Assembly: GCF_014647155.1 (NCBI RefSeq)
Contig: NZ_BMOQ01000004.1
Location: forward strand, 62,001-126,000
DNA: 64,000 bases
From: Halarchaeum nitratireducens
Lineage (GTDB): Archaea > Halobacteriota > Halobacteria > Halobacteriales > Halobacteriaceae
Direction: 5' to 3'
Shown here piece by piece: positions 43,472-53,110 of this stretch. The translations under genes were made by a program, and so were the position numbers. How positions within the stretch are numbered: position 1 is the first letter of the stretch; each line of letters opens with the position of its first letter. Under the pieces are notes generated by a model, which was not told where the DNA came from, did no database searches, and saw only the letters and a list, made by a program, of their open reading frames with translations.

Positions 43472-45628
43472 CTAGCGGTACTCTTCTAGCCACTCGGTGA
43501 GCGCGTCGGTGTCCGTGACCGGCGGCGAGCACGCGCGCCGGCAGACGTACGCGGTCGGGCCGTCGTCGGTTCGCGGGTCGCGTTGCTCTCCGCTCGAACG
43601 TTCAGCGGCGTCCGCGGGTCGCCGCCCGCGCCCCGTCCAGATCGGCGGCGCCTCGTCGAGGCCCAGCCGGTCGAGCCAGCCGTCGAGGCCGTCGGCCGTC
43701 GGCGGACGCCGCGAGAGCAGGCGGTCGGGGAGGTAGCGCGCGGCGACCGCCTCGCGCCACGCGTCGGGTATCTCGTCGGCCGCGACGGTCACTTCGAGGT
43801 GGCCGCGTTCGCGCGTGTCGGCGGCGAGCGCGAGCGACGGATGCGTGAGCGCTCGCGTCTCGATCGTCTCGGCGTGCGTGGCGAGCACGGCGTCCGCGAC
43901 GTCCCGATACCCGCCCTCGGGTCGGAACGCCGCGAGCGCGTCGAGCACGGAGACGGCGACGCCGGTCGGCGACGGCGTCGACCTGTCCGCGAGCTCCTGC
44001 GGGCGCGCGAGGAGTTCCTCGCCGCTCGCCGGCGTGAAGTAGAGCGTCCCCTCGCTCTCGTCCCAGTGCTCGGCCACGAGCGCGTCCGCGAGATCGCACG
44101 CGAACGCGAGGTGCGCGACGTCGCCCGTCGCCTCGTAGGTCGTCAGCGCGCCCGCCGCCAGGAAGGCGTAGTCTTCGAGGTAGCCGTCGCCCTTCGCGTC
44201 GCCGTCCGCGTAGCGTCGCGCGAGCCGTCCTCTCTCCGCGTCCCAGAGGTGTTCGCGGACGAAGTCGAGGGCGTCGGCGGCGCGCGCCGCGTAATCCGCG
44301 TCGAGGACGATCCCCGCCTCCGCGAACGCGCGGATCGCCAGCCCGTTCCACGCGCCGATCACCTTCTCGTCGCGCGCCGGCCGCGTCCGCTCGGTGCGCG
44401 CCGCGTAGACCTGCGCGTGCGCGCGGTCGAGGCGCTCGCGCGCCTCGCCCTCGTCCATCCCGAGCTCGTCGGCGATGTCCGCGAGGTCGCGCCGGCGGGT
44501 GAAGACGCTCGCCCCCTCGAAGTTCCCCGACTGCGTCACGCCGTAGTACGCGCCGAAGACGGTGGCGTCCGTCGGGTCGTCGACCGCGTCGCTCACCTCG
44601 TCGAGCGTCCAGACGTAGAAGGCCCCCTCCTCGCCCCCGCTCCGGGCGTCGAGCGTGCTGTAGAAGCCCCCGTCGGGGTGGGAGAGCTCGTCGGCGACGA
44701 AGTCGAGCGCGCCCGCCGCGACCGTCCGGTAGCGCTCCGCGCCGGTGTGCTGGTACGCGGCGAGGTACGCCCGCGGGAGCTCGGCGTTGTCGTAGAGCAT
44801 CTTCTCGAAGTGCGGCACCGTCCAGTCGCGGTCGACGCAGTAGCGGTGGAACCCCCCGCCGAGCTGGTCGTAGAGGCCGCCGTTCGCCATCGCGTCCAGC
44901 GTCTCCGTGGCGACCGCCTCGGCCTCGTCGTCGCCCCGCGCGGCGGCGCGCAGGAGGACGTGGAGGCGACCGGGCTGGGGGAACTTCTGGCCGCCGCCCC
45001 ATCCGCCGTGTTCGCGGTCGGCGCGCTCGACGGCGGCGCTCGCGGCGGCGTCGAGGGCGTCGCTCCCCGGCGGTTCCGCGTCCGCGTCCGCGTCCGCGTC
45101 CGGGACGGCCTCGACCTCGCCCTCCAGTGCGCTCGCCCACTGGTCGGCGCGCGATTCGATCGCCTCGCGATCTGTCTCCCAGCGCTCGTGGAGGGATCGG
45201 AGCACGTCGAGGAACCCCGGCTGATCCCCGCTCGACTCGCGCGGGAAGTACGTCCCGACGTAAAACGGTCGCTTGTCGGGGGTGAGCCAGACGGAGAGCG
45301 GCCACCCGCCGCCGCCCGTCGCCAACTGCGCCACGGTCATGTAGAGGTCGTCGACGTCCGGGCGCTCCTCCCGGTCGACCTTGACGGGGACGAAGTGCTC
45401 GTTGAGATACGCGGCGACGGTCTCGTCCTCGAAGGACTCCTCGGCCATCACGTGACACCAGTGACAGGCCGAGTAGCCGATGGAGAGGAAGACCGGCACG
45501 TCGCGCTCCTCGGCGGCCGAGAAGGCCGGGTCGTCCCACGGCTGCCAGTTGACGGGGTTGTCCGCGTGTTGCTGGAGATACGGACTCGCCTCCGCGTCGA
45601 GGCGATTCTGGTCCGTCGGATCGTTCAT
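43472..45628 (-). CDS. DUF255 / YyaL (SSP411) thioredoxin domain protein
   Basis: A 718-residue two-domain protein. Residues 1-170 are a thioredoxin-like domain with [20 protein letters not shown] (CHWC motif near residue 55). The rest is a glycosidase-like six-hairpin (alpha/alpha) barrel, as in N-acylglucosamine 2-epimerase-like folds: [60 protein letters not shown], and [20 protein letters not shown]. Human SPATA20 and bacterial YyaL are homologues; none is well understood. A GTCCGC hexamer tract encodes DADADADA near residue 180. It is divergent from purD. Confidence 0.9.
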   Translation of the reverse strand: MNDPTDQNRLDAEASPYLQQHADNPVNWQPWDDPAFSAAEERDVPVFLSIGYSACHWCHVMAEESFEDETVAAYLNEHFVPVKVDREERPDVDDLYMTVAQLATGGGGWPLSVWLTPDKRPFYVGTYFPRESSGDQPGFLDVLRSLHERWETDREAIESRADQWASALEGEVEAVPDADADADAEPPGSDALDAAASAAVERADREHGGWGGGQKFPQPGRLHVLLRAAARGDDEAEAVATETLDAMANGGLYDQLGGGFHRYCVDRDWTVPHFEKMLYDNAELPRAYLAAYQHTGAERYRTVAAGALDFVADELSHPDGGFYSTLDARSGGEEGAFYVWTLDEVSDAVDDPTDATVFGAYYGVTQSGNFEGASVFTRRRDLADIADELGMDEGEARERLDRAHAQVYAARTERTRPARDEKVIGAWNGLAIRAFAEAGIVLDADYAARAADALDFVREHLWDAERGRLARRYADGDAKGDGYLEDYAFLAAGALTTYEATGDVAHLAFACDLADALVAEHWDESEGTLYFTPASGEELLARPQELADRSTPSPTGVAVSVLDALAAFRPEGGYRDVADAVLATHAETIETRALTHPSLALAADTRERGHLEVTVAADEIPDAWREAVAARYLPDRLLSRRPPTADGLDGWLDRLGLDEAPPIWTGRGRRPADAAERSSGEQRDPRTDDGPTAYVCRRACSPPVTDTDALTEWLEEYR

Positions 45629-45722
45629 GGGCGGTGGTTGGGCCGGAAGCGGGTAAAGGATCGTGCGTCGGCGGCCGCTCGTACCCACGTCCGTGTACAC
45701 TTCTGCCGTCTGTAAGAGCAAC

Positions 45723-45729
45723 GTTTACA
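45723..45729 (+). promoter_or_regulatory. TATA-like box of purD
   Basis: GTTTACA is centred 28 nt before the ATG at 45754. Confidence 0.5.
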
Positions 45730-45753
45730 CCCCTGTGCTTTCTCGATTCGCCC

Positions 45754-47043
45754 ATGTCCGAGACCGTCCTGCTGATCGGTGGCGGCGGCCGCGAACACGC
45801 CATCGCGCGCGCGCTCGCCGACGACTGTGACCTCTACGCCTGCGCGTCGAACCGGAACCCGGGTATCGCCTCGCTCGCCGAGTCGGTCGAGACGGTGGAC
45901 GAGAGCGACCCCGACGCCGTCGTCGACTACGCGACGGCGATCGACGCCGACCTCGCCGTCGTCGGCCCGGAGGGACCGCTCGCGGCCGGCGTCGTGGACG
46001 CCCTCGAAGACGCCGGCGTCTACGCCTTCGGCCCGACGCAGGCCGACGCGCGCATCGAGACGGACAAGCAGTTCCAGCGCGAGTTCATGGCCGAGAACGA
46101 CGTCCCCGGGACGCCGTGGTTCGAGACGTTCGACGACGCCGGCGCGGCCGCGGACTATGTCGAGGCGTTGGCGGACGAGGGCGAGGACGCGGCGGTCAAG
46201 CCCGCGGGCCTCACCGGCGGGAAGGGCGTGCGCGTCACGGGCGATCAGGTGACGCACGCGGAAGCCGCCGACTACGTCCGCGAGAGCGGCCACGACGAGT
46301 GGGTGATCGAGGAGCGCCTCGTCGGCGAGGAGTTCACCGTGCAGGCGTTCGTCGCCGACGGCGAGGTGCGCCCGACGCTCGCCGTGCAGGACCACAAGCG
46401 CGCCTACGAGGGCGACGAGGGGCCCAACACTGGGGGGATGGGGAGTTACAGCGGCGTCGGCGCGACGCTCCCGTTCATGACCGAAGAGGACTACGACGAC
46501 GCCGTGGCGATCATCGAGGCCGTCGTCGCGGCGCTCGACGACTATCGAGGCGTCCTCTACGGGCAGTTCATGCTCACCGCCGAGGGACCGCGGGTCGTCG
46601 AGTTCAACGCGCGCTTCGGCGACCCCGAGGCGATGAACACCCTCGCCGTGCTCGAAACGCCGTTCATCGACGTCCTCACGGCGGGCCGCGACGGCGACGC
46701 GCTCCCGACGCTCGACTTCACGGGCGAGGCGACCGTCTGTAAGTACGCCGTCCCCGAAGGGTACCCCACGGACCCCGAAGCGGGCGCCGAGGTGACGCTC
46801 GACGAGTCGAGCGTCGGCGACGCTCTGCTCTTCTACGCGAGCGTCGACGCCCGCGCGGACGGCATCTACACGACGACGTCGCGCTCCTTCGCCGTCGTCG
46901 GTCGCGGCGACACGATCGAGGCCGCCGAGTCGCAGGCCGCCGCCGCGCTCTCCGGCCTCGGCGCGGGATTCCGCGTCCGCCACGACGTCGGCAAAGCGGC
47001 CCTCGTGCGCCAGCGCGTCGATCACATGGACGAGCTGCGCTGA
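45754..47043 (+). CDS. purD: Phosphoribosylamine--glycine ligase
   Basis: A 429-residue ATP-grasp enzyme that makes glycinamide ribonucleotide in purine synthesis. It opens MSETVLLIGGGGREHAIARA, then VGPEGPLAAGVVDALEDAGV near residue 69, AVKPAGLTGGKGVRVTG near 148, and DEGPNTGGMGSYSGVGAT near 227. RVVEFNARFGDPEAMNTLAV near residue 285 binds magnesium. Length is normal. It stands alone; other pur genes are not in the window. Confidence 0.96.
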   Translation: MSETVLLIGGGGREHAIARALADDCDLYACASNRNPGIASLAESVETVDESDPDAVVDYATAIDADLAVVGPEGPLAAGVVDALEDAGVYAFGPTQADARIETDKQFQREFMAENDVPGTPWFETFDDAGAAADYVEALADEGEDAAVKPAGLTGGKGVRVTGDQVTHAEAADYVRESGHDEWVIEERLVGEEFTVQAFVADGEVRPTLAVQDHKRAYEGDEGPNTGGMGSYSGVGATLPFMTEEDYDDAVAIIEAVVAALDDYRGVLYGQFMLTAEGPRVVEFNARFGDPEAMNTLAVLETPFIDVLTAGRDGDALPTLDFTGEATVCKYAVPEGYPTDPEAGAEVTLDESSVGDALLFYASVDARADGIYTTTSRSFAVVGRGDTIEAAESQAAAALSGLGAGFRVRHDVGKAALVRQRVDHMDELR

Positions 47044-47099
47044 GCAACTGCTCGACGCCGCGAGCGTTCCAGTTCGTGGCCTCGTTCGGCGGCGGCCCG

Positions 47100-47109
47100 T
47101 ACTTATAGG
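47100..47109 (+). promoter_or_regulatory. TATA-like box of the ferritin-like gene
   Basis: TACTTATAGG is centred about 29 nt before the ATG at 47134, a very typical haloarchaeal TATA box. Confidence 0.55.
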
Positions 47110-47133
47110 TAGGTGCCGGGTGAAGCAACACCC

Positions 47134-47586
47134 ATGGCAGAAGACGAAGTCATCCGACTGCTGAAAAAGGCGTATCAGGACGAGATCGAGACGGTCATGA
47201 ACTACATGACGAACTCCATCGTCCTTGACGGCGTCCGTGCCGAGGAGATCAAGGAGTCCCTGCAGGCGGACATCCAGGAGGAGCTCGGGCACGCGGAGGA
47301 GCTCGGCAACCGCCTGAAACAACTCGACGAGTCACCGCCCGGCTCTGGAGTGTTCGAGGCGACGCAGGACACCCTCCAGCCACCCGAAGACACGACGGAC
47401 GTCGTCTCCGTCATTGAGGGCGTTCTGGACGCCGAGAACGACGCCATCGATACGTACCGGGACCTCGTGCACGCCGCCGGCGACGCGGACGACCCGGTCA
47501 CCGAGGATCTCGCGACCACCATTCTCGCGGACGAGGAGGCCCACCGCACCGAGTTCCGCGGCTACCGCAAGGAGTACAAGCAGTAG
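47134..47586 (+). CDS. Ferritin-like diiron-fold protein
   Basis: A 150-residue four-helix protein with metal-ligand positions typical of ferritin-like domains: KAYQDEIETVMNYMTNSIVL near residue 9, IQEELGHAEELGNRLKQL near residue 49, and ILADEEAHRTEFRGYRKEY near residue 130. Two E-x-x-H motifs (EELGH, EEAH) match a diiron site. It resembles bacterioferritin/DPS-type or rubrerythrin-like proteins without the rubredoxin tail. A role in iron storage or oxidative stress is inferred. Confidence 0.82.
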   Translation: MAEDEVIRLLKKAYQDEIETVMNYMTNSIVLDGVRAEEIKESLQADIQEELGHAEELGNRLKQLDESPPGSGVFEATQDTLQPPEDTTDVVSVIEGVLDAENDAIDTYRDLVHAAGDADDPVTEDLATTILADEEAHRTEFRGYRKEYKQ

Positions 47587-47697
47587 ACTCCGCGGAGGCC
47601 ATCGGGAACGTCCTCGAAACGTGCCGCACGCCACTCGCACTCACTTCTTTGACCCAGCGTTCGCGCAGCGTCGGTGCCACGCCTCGCAGGGAACGTC

Positions 47698-49011
47698 TCA
47701 AGCCTGACTCGGCGCGCCGTCGATCGCCGCGGCGTGCTCGCGCGCCCGCTCCCGGACCGCGTCGGCATCGACGTGCGGGAAGTCGCCCCGATCGTAGCGC
47801 ACGCGCCCGTCGACCATCGTGAAGGCGACGTCGTCGCCGTGCGCGGCGTAGACGAGGTGCGAGCACACGTCGTGGATCGGCGTCGCGCGCGTTAGATCCG
47901 TGTCGATGCCGACGACGTCCGCCTTCCATCCCTCCCGGAGTTTTCCCACCTTCTCGAAGCCCGCGGCACGCGCGCCGTTGCGCGTCGCCATCTCGAACAC
48001 CGTCGTTGCGGGGAGCGCGGTCGGATCGAGGTCGTCGACCTTCCCGAGCAGACTCGCCTGTCGCATCTCCGTGAAGGCGTCGAGCGTATTGTTACAGGGC
48101 GGCCCGTCGTTGCCGAGCGCGACGTTGATCCCCCGATCCACGTAGTCGCGGATCGGCGCGATCCCGGAGGCGAGCTTCATGTTCGAGGACGGACAGTGCG
48201 TGACGTGCGTCCCCGTCTCCGCGAGGAGTTCGCGCTCCGACTCGTCCGTCCAGACGCAGTGCGCGAGCACGACGTCCTCGCCCGTCAGTCCGACCTCGTC
48301 GAGCCAGTGGAGGTTGCGCATCCCGGTGTCCTCCTCGACCGTCTCGATCTCGCCGCGGTTCTCGCTCGCGTGCGTGTGGATGCGGACGCCGTCGTGGCGA
48401 TCAGCGAGGTGGCGTGCGCCGCGAAGACATTCTTCCGTGCAGGAGACGGCGAAACGTGGCGTCACCGCGTAACGGATCCGGTCGTCGTACGCGCCGTGAT
48501 AGCGCTCGATGAGGCGCTCGGACTCGGCGAGTGCGGCCGTCGCGTCCTCCTCCAAGGCCGCGGGCGAGCGCTGATCCATCAACACCTTCCCGAGGCGCGC
48601 GCGGATCCCCGTCTCGCCCGCGGCCGCGATGGCCCGCTCGGCGTGGTTGACCGAAAGGTGATCGATCACGGTCGTCGTCCCGCTCTCCAGACACTCGAGA
48701 TAGCCCAACTGGGCGGCGACCGCCATACCGTCCGCGTCGAGAGCCGCCTCCATCGGGAGGACGGACTCGAAGAGCCAGTCGAGCAGTTCGGTGTCGTCCG
48801 CGATCCCGCGACCCAAACTCTGGACGGAATGGACGTGCCCGCCGACGAGGCCGGGCGCGACGATACCGAACTCGCGGTGCTCGTGGTCAGGGTAGGCCTC
48901 CGCGAGGTCGGCCCGTTCCCCGACCGCGGTGATCCGGTCTCCCTCGACTACGACGCCGCCGTCGTCGACGACCGTCTCGGCGTCCGCCACGACGGTTCCT
49001 GTGAGTAGCAT
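47698..49011 (-). CDS. Amidohydrolase of the 5'-deoxyadenosine/S-adenosylhomocysteine deaminase (MtaD) type
   Basis: A 437-residue zinc amidohydrolase of the MtaD/ATZ group. The first metal motif is LVGGHVHSVQSLGRG near residue 55 (HxH), then HTHASENRGEIETVEED near 212, LAHCVWTDESERELLAETGT near 241, and HCPSSNMKLASGIAPIRDYV near 263, with LGNDGPPCNNTLDAFTEM near 291 carrying the last Asp. Archaeal members deaminate 5'-deoxyadenosine or SAH. The precise substrate cannot be read from sequence. It is divergent from the frameshifted oxidoreductase gene. Confidence 0.88.
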   Translation of the reverse strand: MLLTGTVVADAETVVDDGGVVVEGDRITAVGERADLAEAYPDHEHREFGIVAPGLVGGHVHSVQSLGRGIADDTELLDWLFESVLPMEAALDADGMAVAAQLGYLECLESGTTTVIDHLSVNHAERAIAAAGETGIRARLGKVLMDQRSPAALEEDATAALAESERLIERYHGAYDDRIRYAVTPRFAVSCTEECLRGARHLADRHDGVRIHTHASENRGEIETVEEDTGMRNLHWLDEVGLTGEDVVLAHCVWTDESERELLAETGTHVTHCPSSNMKLASGIAPIRDYVDRGINVALGNDGPPCNNTLDAFTEMRQASLLGKVDDLDPTALPATTVFEMATRNGARAAGFEKVGKLREGWKADVVGIDTDLTRATPIHDVCSHLVYAAHGDDVAFTMVDGRVRYDRGDFPHVDADAVRERAREHAAAIDGAPSQA

Positions 49012-49134
49012 CCGCACAGTCGTCCGACCGCCAGCACCACCTGTCTTTCCCTCCCACCCGCTCGCGCGACCGCCGACACCGGCGACGCCGGCGGCGAGCC
49101 GAACCGTTATCGGACGCGGTCCCCGAACGACGGC

Positions 49135-50167
49135 ATGGAGCTCTCCATCGTCGACCTCTCGCCCGTCCCCGACGGGGGCACGGCGACGGACGCGTACGCC
49201 AACACCGTCGAGACGGCCCGGCAGGCCGAGCGTCTCGGCTACGAGCGCGTCTGGACGGCCGAACATCACGGCATGGCCGACCGGCTCGCCGGCACGACAC
49301 CCGAAGTCCTGCTGGGTCGCCTCGCGGGCGCGACCGAGGAGATCCGCCTCGGTACCGGCGCGATGTTGCTCAACCACTACAGCCCGCTCAAGGCCGCGGA
49401 GACCTTCGGCGCGCTCGACGCGCTCGCCCCCGGGCGGATCGACGCCGGGCTCGGGCGCGCGAGCAACTCCCCCGCGGTCGATCGCGCGCTCGGGACGAAG
49501 CGCCGCGTGCAGAACCCCGACGAGGATCACCGCGAGAAGATCGAAGCCGTCGTGAGCCACCTCTACGACGGCTATCCCTCCGGCCACCCGTACGCGGACA
49601 TCGAGCTCCCGCGTTCCGACGCCGCCGCGCCCGTCCCGTGGGTGCTCGGTTCCGATCCGTCGAGCGCCGCCATCGCGGGCGAGATCGGCCTGCGCTACTG
49701 CTTCGCGGCGTTCATCCGTCCCGCGAACGCCGTTCGCCTCCTTCGAGACGTACCGCGAGCACTTCGATGCCGGCGCGCTCCCGGGCGGCCCCGACGAGCC
49801 CGAGGGGATGGTCGCCGTGAACGCCGTCGCCGGTGAGACGGACGAGGCGGCCGCACGGCGCCGCGCGGTCGCGGAAGCCTCCTTCCAGCGCCTCGCCCGC
49901 GGCGAGGCCGGGACGACGCCCGACGTCGAGGAGGCCATCGACGAGCTCGGCGGCGTTCCCGAGCCGACGCCCGAGACCCTCGACCCCGACGAGTGGCCCC
50001 GCGCGATCTCCGGGAGCCCCGACACGCTCGCGGGCCTCCTCGACCAGCTCGCGGATCGCGTCGGCGTCGAGGAAGTGATGATCCAGCACGTCGTTCCCGA
50101 CCACGAGACGGCGCTCGACTCCCACGCGCGCATCGCGGCCGGCGTCGGTCTCGACGGTCGAGCGTAG
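49135..50167 (+). pseudogene. LLM-class flavin oxidoreductase, frameshifted
   Basis: The first 200 residues read as a good luciferase-like monooxygenase: MELSIVDLSPVPDGGTATDA, then TAEHHGMADRLAGTTPEVLL near residue 41 and NHYSPLKAAETFGALDALAP near residue 80. After FIRPANAV the frame drifts into an Arg-rich stretch ending at 49838. A +1 frame continues with ASFETYREHFDAGALPGGPD, then MVAVNAVAGETDEAAARRRA and ends at a normal stop (50167). The span is 1,033 nt, exactly one base more than a multiple of three. The extra base is in GTTC near 49732-49735, where GTC or GTT would restore the frame. Otherwise the gene is intact, so this is a recent frameshift or a sequencing error. Confidence 0.85.
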
Positions 50168-50289
50168 GCGGCGCTGGGGAGCAGATCCTGCGAAAAGGCG
50201 GCGAGAGACCGAAGCTCAACCGTCCGCGACCCGAGTGGTTCGATAGAACCCGGCGTGAGGCGAGAACCGCGTTCTCGCTGAGTCACGCA

Positions 50290-50420
50290 AGGCCCGCACG
50301 GGCCGAGAGTGACGGTCGCGGTTCAGCACGCGAGCGAAGCGAGCGTGGACCGACGAACCCCCCGTAGGGGGTGAGGACGGTTTCCGTGGAGGTTTTACCA
50401 GCGCGGCCGGAGGCCGCGCA
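50290..50420 (-). repeat. Structured intergenic element, copy B (downstream of sdhA)
   Basis: On the minus strand the blocks are, in order: hairpin GCGCGGCC-TCC-GGCCGCGC just after sdhA (50404-50422), AAAACCTCCAC (50386-50396), CCCCTACGGGG hairpin (50360-50370), a CACGC...GCGTG hairpin (50326-50346), then TGAACCGCG (50317-50325). Blocks and order match copy A downstream of mat; spacing between the first two blocks is 15 versus 16 nt and between the next two 34 versus 29 nt. It is also downstream of a gene on its own strand. No ORF is supported in the gap 50168-50434. Confidence 0.7.
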
Positions 50421-50434
50421 CGGTAAGAGGTCCA

Positions 50435-52261
50435 TTAGTAGTGGCGTTCCTTCGGCTCGTAGGTCTGGTTCTCGCCCTCGAGGAGCGCGGGGCGGTACCA
50501 GAGTTCCGGCGTGCCGTCGTTCCACGAGATCATCGTGTGCTTGAGCCACTCGTCGTCGCGGCGTTCCTGGTGTTCCTTGCGCCAGTGCGCACCGCGGAAC
50601 TCCTCGCGGGCGAGCGCGCCCATGGCGATCGTCTCCGCGGCGTCGATGACGTTCCGCGTCTCGATGGTGTGCTGGAGGTCGGTGTTGAACGTCCGGGACG
50701 TGTCGGCGACGTAGACGTCCTGGTACTCCTCGCGGGCCTCACGGATGGTTTCGAGGGCGTCCTCGATGGCGCTCTCCTCCCGGAAGACGTTGACGTTGGC
50801 GGTCATGCTCTTCTGGATCTTCGAGCGGACCTCCGCGTGGTTGACGCCCTCCTCCTTCTCCAGGAGACGCTCGATGCGCTCGGTCTCGGCTTCGCGAGCG
50901 GTCTCGACGATCTCCTCGGGGGAGTCGCCGGAGACGGCGGCAGACGAGGCGGCGAGCGCGCCGGGTTCGACGGGGAAGTCGACGTCGCTCTCTTCGATCC
51001 CCTCGGCGTCGGCCGTCTTGCCGACCGGAATCTCGGGTTCGCCGAGGTCCTCGCCGGCGGCGTGTTTGCCGGCGCGCGCGCCGAACACGAGGAGCTCGGG
51101 CAGGGCGTTGCCGCCGAGGCGGTTGGAGCCGTGGACGGAGACGCAGGCGACCTCGCCGACGGCGTACAGGCCGTCGATGCAGGTCTGCCCGTGTTCGTTC
51201 GTCTCGACGCCACCCATCTCGTAGTGGTGACCGGGCTTGACGGGCATCGGGTTCTCGAGGCCGTCGACGCCCTCGAAGTCCTCGGCGAGGTGGAGGATGT
51301 TCTCCAGGCGGTCCATGATGCGCTCCTCGCCGAGGTGGCGCATGTCGAGGTGGACGTACTCGTCGTCGACGCCGCGACCCTCGTTGATCTCGGTGAGCTC
51401 GCCGCGGGAGACGACGTCGCGCGAGGCGAGCTCGCCGTCGTTGGTCGCGTAGCCGTACTCGAACATGAGGCGTTCGCCCTCGGAGTTGTAGAGGATACCG
51501 CCCTCCCCGCGCGTCCCCTCGGAGATGAGGACGCCGGTGGAGGGGAGCGTCGTCGGGTGGAACTGGACGAACTCCATGTCCTCGATGGGGACGCCGGCGC
51601 GATACGCCATGGCGATGCCGTCCGCCGTGTTAGCGACGGCGTTCGTCGTGTGGTCGAAGACCTGGCCGTCGCCACCGGTGGCGAGGATGGTGCCTTCGCG
51701 CCCGCGGAAGCCCGCGATCTCGCCCGTCTGGATGTCCCAGGCGACGCAGCCGTAACACTCCCGGTCGTTGGGGTCGTCCTCGTCGCTGACGGCGACGCGG
51801 GTGACGTACCACTCGTCGTAGACCGTGATGCCGCGCTTGACGACCTGCTCGTAGAGCGTGTGCAGGAGGTGGTGACCGGTCTCGGCGCCCGCGTACGTGG
51901 TACGCGGGAAGGAGAGCCCTCCGAAGGGGCGCTGGCTCATCCGGCCGTCCTCCTCGCGGGAGAAGGGCATCCCCCAGTTCTCCAGTTGGACGACGTTGTC
52001 GGGTGCGTCCTGCGCGAGCGTCTCCGCCGCGGGGGCGTCCGTGATGTAGTCGCCGCCCTTGACGGTGTCGTAGGCGTGCAGTTCCCAGTCGTCGCCCTCG
52101 CGGAGCGCCGCGTTGATGCCGCCCTCGGCGGCGCCCGTGTGCGAGCGGACCGGGTGGAGTTTCGTGACGATGGCCACGTCCGCGCCGGCTTCGTGTGCGC
52201 CGATGGCCGCGCGGAGTCCCGCGCCGCCGCCACCGACGACGATGACGTCGTGTTCGTACAT
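50435..52261 (-). CDS. sdhA: Succinate dehydrogenase flavoprotein subunit
   Basis: A 608-residue FAD subunit that oxidises succinate to fumarate. It opens MYEHDVIVVGGGGAGLRAAI with the FAD-binding glycines, followed by the covalent FAD region KLHPVRSHTGAAEGGINAAL near residue 35 and VQFHPTTLPSTGVLISEGTR near residue 236 with active-site His/Arg. HYEMGGVETNEHGQTCIDGL near residue 344 and SNRLGGNALPELLVFGARAG near 376 follow. It is the last gene of sdhCDBA, 7 nt after sdhB. Its 3' gap holds repeat copy B. Confidence 0.97.
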   Translation of the reverse strand: MYEHDVIVVGGGGAGLRAAIGAHEAGADVAIVTKLHPVRSHTGAAEGGINAALREGDDWELHAYDTVKGGDYITDAPAAETLAQDAPDNVVQLENWGMPFSREEDGRMSQRPFGGLSFPRTTYAGAETGHHLLHTLYEQVVKRGITVYDEWYVTRVAVSDEDDPNDRECYGCVAWDIQTGEIAGFRGREGTILATGGDGQVFDHTTNAVANTADGIAMAYRAGVPIEDMEFVQFHPTTLPSTGVLISEGTRGEGGILYNSEGERLMFEYGYATNDGELASRDVVSRGELTEINEGRGVDDEYVHLDMRHLGEERIMDRLENILHLAEDFEGVDGLENPMPVKPGHHYEMGGVETNEHGQTCIDGLYAVGEVACVSVHGSNRLGGNALPELLVFGARAGKHAAGEDLGEPEIPVGKTADAEGIEESDVDFPVEPGALAASSAAVSGDSPEEIVETAREAETERIERLLEKEEGVNHAEVRSKIQKSMTANVNVFREESAIEDALETIREAREEYQDVYVADTSRTFNTDLQHTIETRNVIDAAETIAMGALAREEFRGAHWRKEHQERRDDEWLKHTMISWNDGTPELWYRPALLEGENQTYEPKERHY

Positions 52262-52268
52262 AGCTATC

Positions 52269-53108
52269 TCACCAGAATTTGAGGTTCGACTTCACGGCTT
52301 CGCGTTTGAGCTCCTGAATGTGCTCGGTGAGCGGGATGTCCTTCGGACAGACCGTCGTACAGGAGAACTGGGTCTGACAGCGCCAGACGCCGTGCTCCTG
52401 TTCGATGATCTGCAGGCGCTCCTCTTGGCGCTCGTCGTCCTCGCGCTCGTCGAAGTAGAAGCGGTAGGCCTTGTTGATCGCCGCGGGGCCGAGGTACTGG
52501 TTGTCCCCGGCGGCGACGTTACAGGAGGACATGCAGGCGCCACACCAGATACAGCGCGTGCTCATCTTGATCTTCTCGCGGTTCTCCCGGGACTGGAGCT
52601 GCTCGCCGTCGGGCTCCTCGGTGGGACTGAAGTAGGGCTCGACGGCGTCCATCTGGTCGTAGAAGTGGTCCATGTCCACGACGAGGTCCTTGACGACCTC
52701 TCGGTGCGGGAGCGGTTCGACGCGGACGGTGTCCGAATCGTTGAGGTCCGCGACCTGGGTCTGACAGCCGAGGCGCTGCGATCCGTTGATGAACAGCGCG
52801 TCGCTCCCGCAGACGGCCTGCCGGCAGGAGTGCCGGAAGGTGAGACTGGAGTCGTAGGTGTCGCGGGCGTAGATCAGCGCGTCGAGGACGGTGATCCCGG
52901 GTTCGCGCGGGACGTGGAACGTGTCGAAGCGCGGCTCCTGCTTGTCGGCCACCTCGGGGTCGTAGCGGAAGACCTTGAGGGTGATCGCGTCGTCGCCGAC
53001 GTCCGGCTTCGAGGACGCCTCGTCGCGCTCCGCGGCGCGTTCTTCCTTGCGAGCCATCCGTTCGGCCTGCGGGTCCGTCTCGTCGGTGTCCGGTGTCTGA
53101 GTACTCAT
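52269..53108 (-). CDS. sdhB: Succinate dehydrogenase iron-sulfur subunit
   Basis: A 279-residue protein carrying three Fe-S clusters. The [2Fe-2S] cysteines lie in FRHSCRQAVCGSDALFINGS near residue 93 and NGSQRLGCQTQ near 108; the C-terminal clusters are bound by CIWCGACMSSCNVAA near residue 187 and RCQTQFSCTTVCPKDIPLTE near 245. The 50-residue N-terminus is acidic and extra. The ATG at 53108 is next to the sdhD stop. It is the electron carrier between SdhA and the membrane anchors. Confidence 0.96.
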   Translation of the reverse strand: MSTQTPDTDETDPQAERMARKEERAAERDEASSKPDVGDDAITLKVFRYDPEVADKQEPRFDTFHVPREPGITVLDALIYARDTYDSSLTFRHSCRQAVCGSDALFINGSQRLGCQTQVADLNDSDTVRVEPLPHREVVKDLVVDMDHFYDQMDAVEPYFSPTEEPDGEQLQSRENREKIKMSTRCIWCGACMSSCNVAAGDNQYLGPAAINKAYRFYFDEREDDERQEERLQIIEQEHGVWRCQTQFSCTTVCPKDIPLTEHIQELKREAVKSNLKFW

Positions 53109-53110
53109 TG

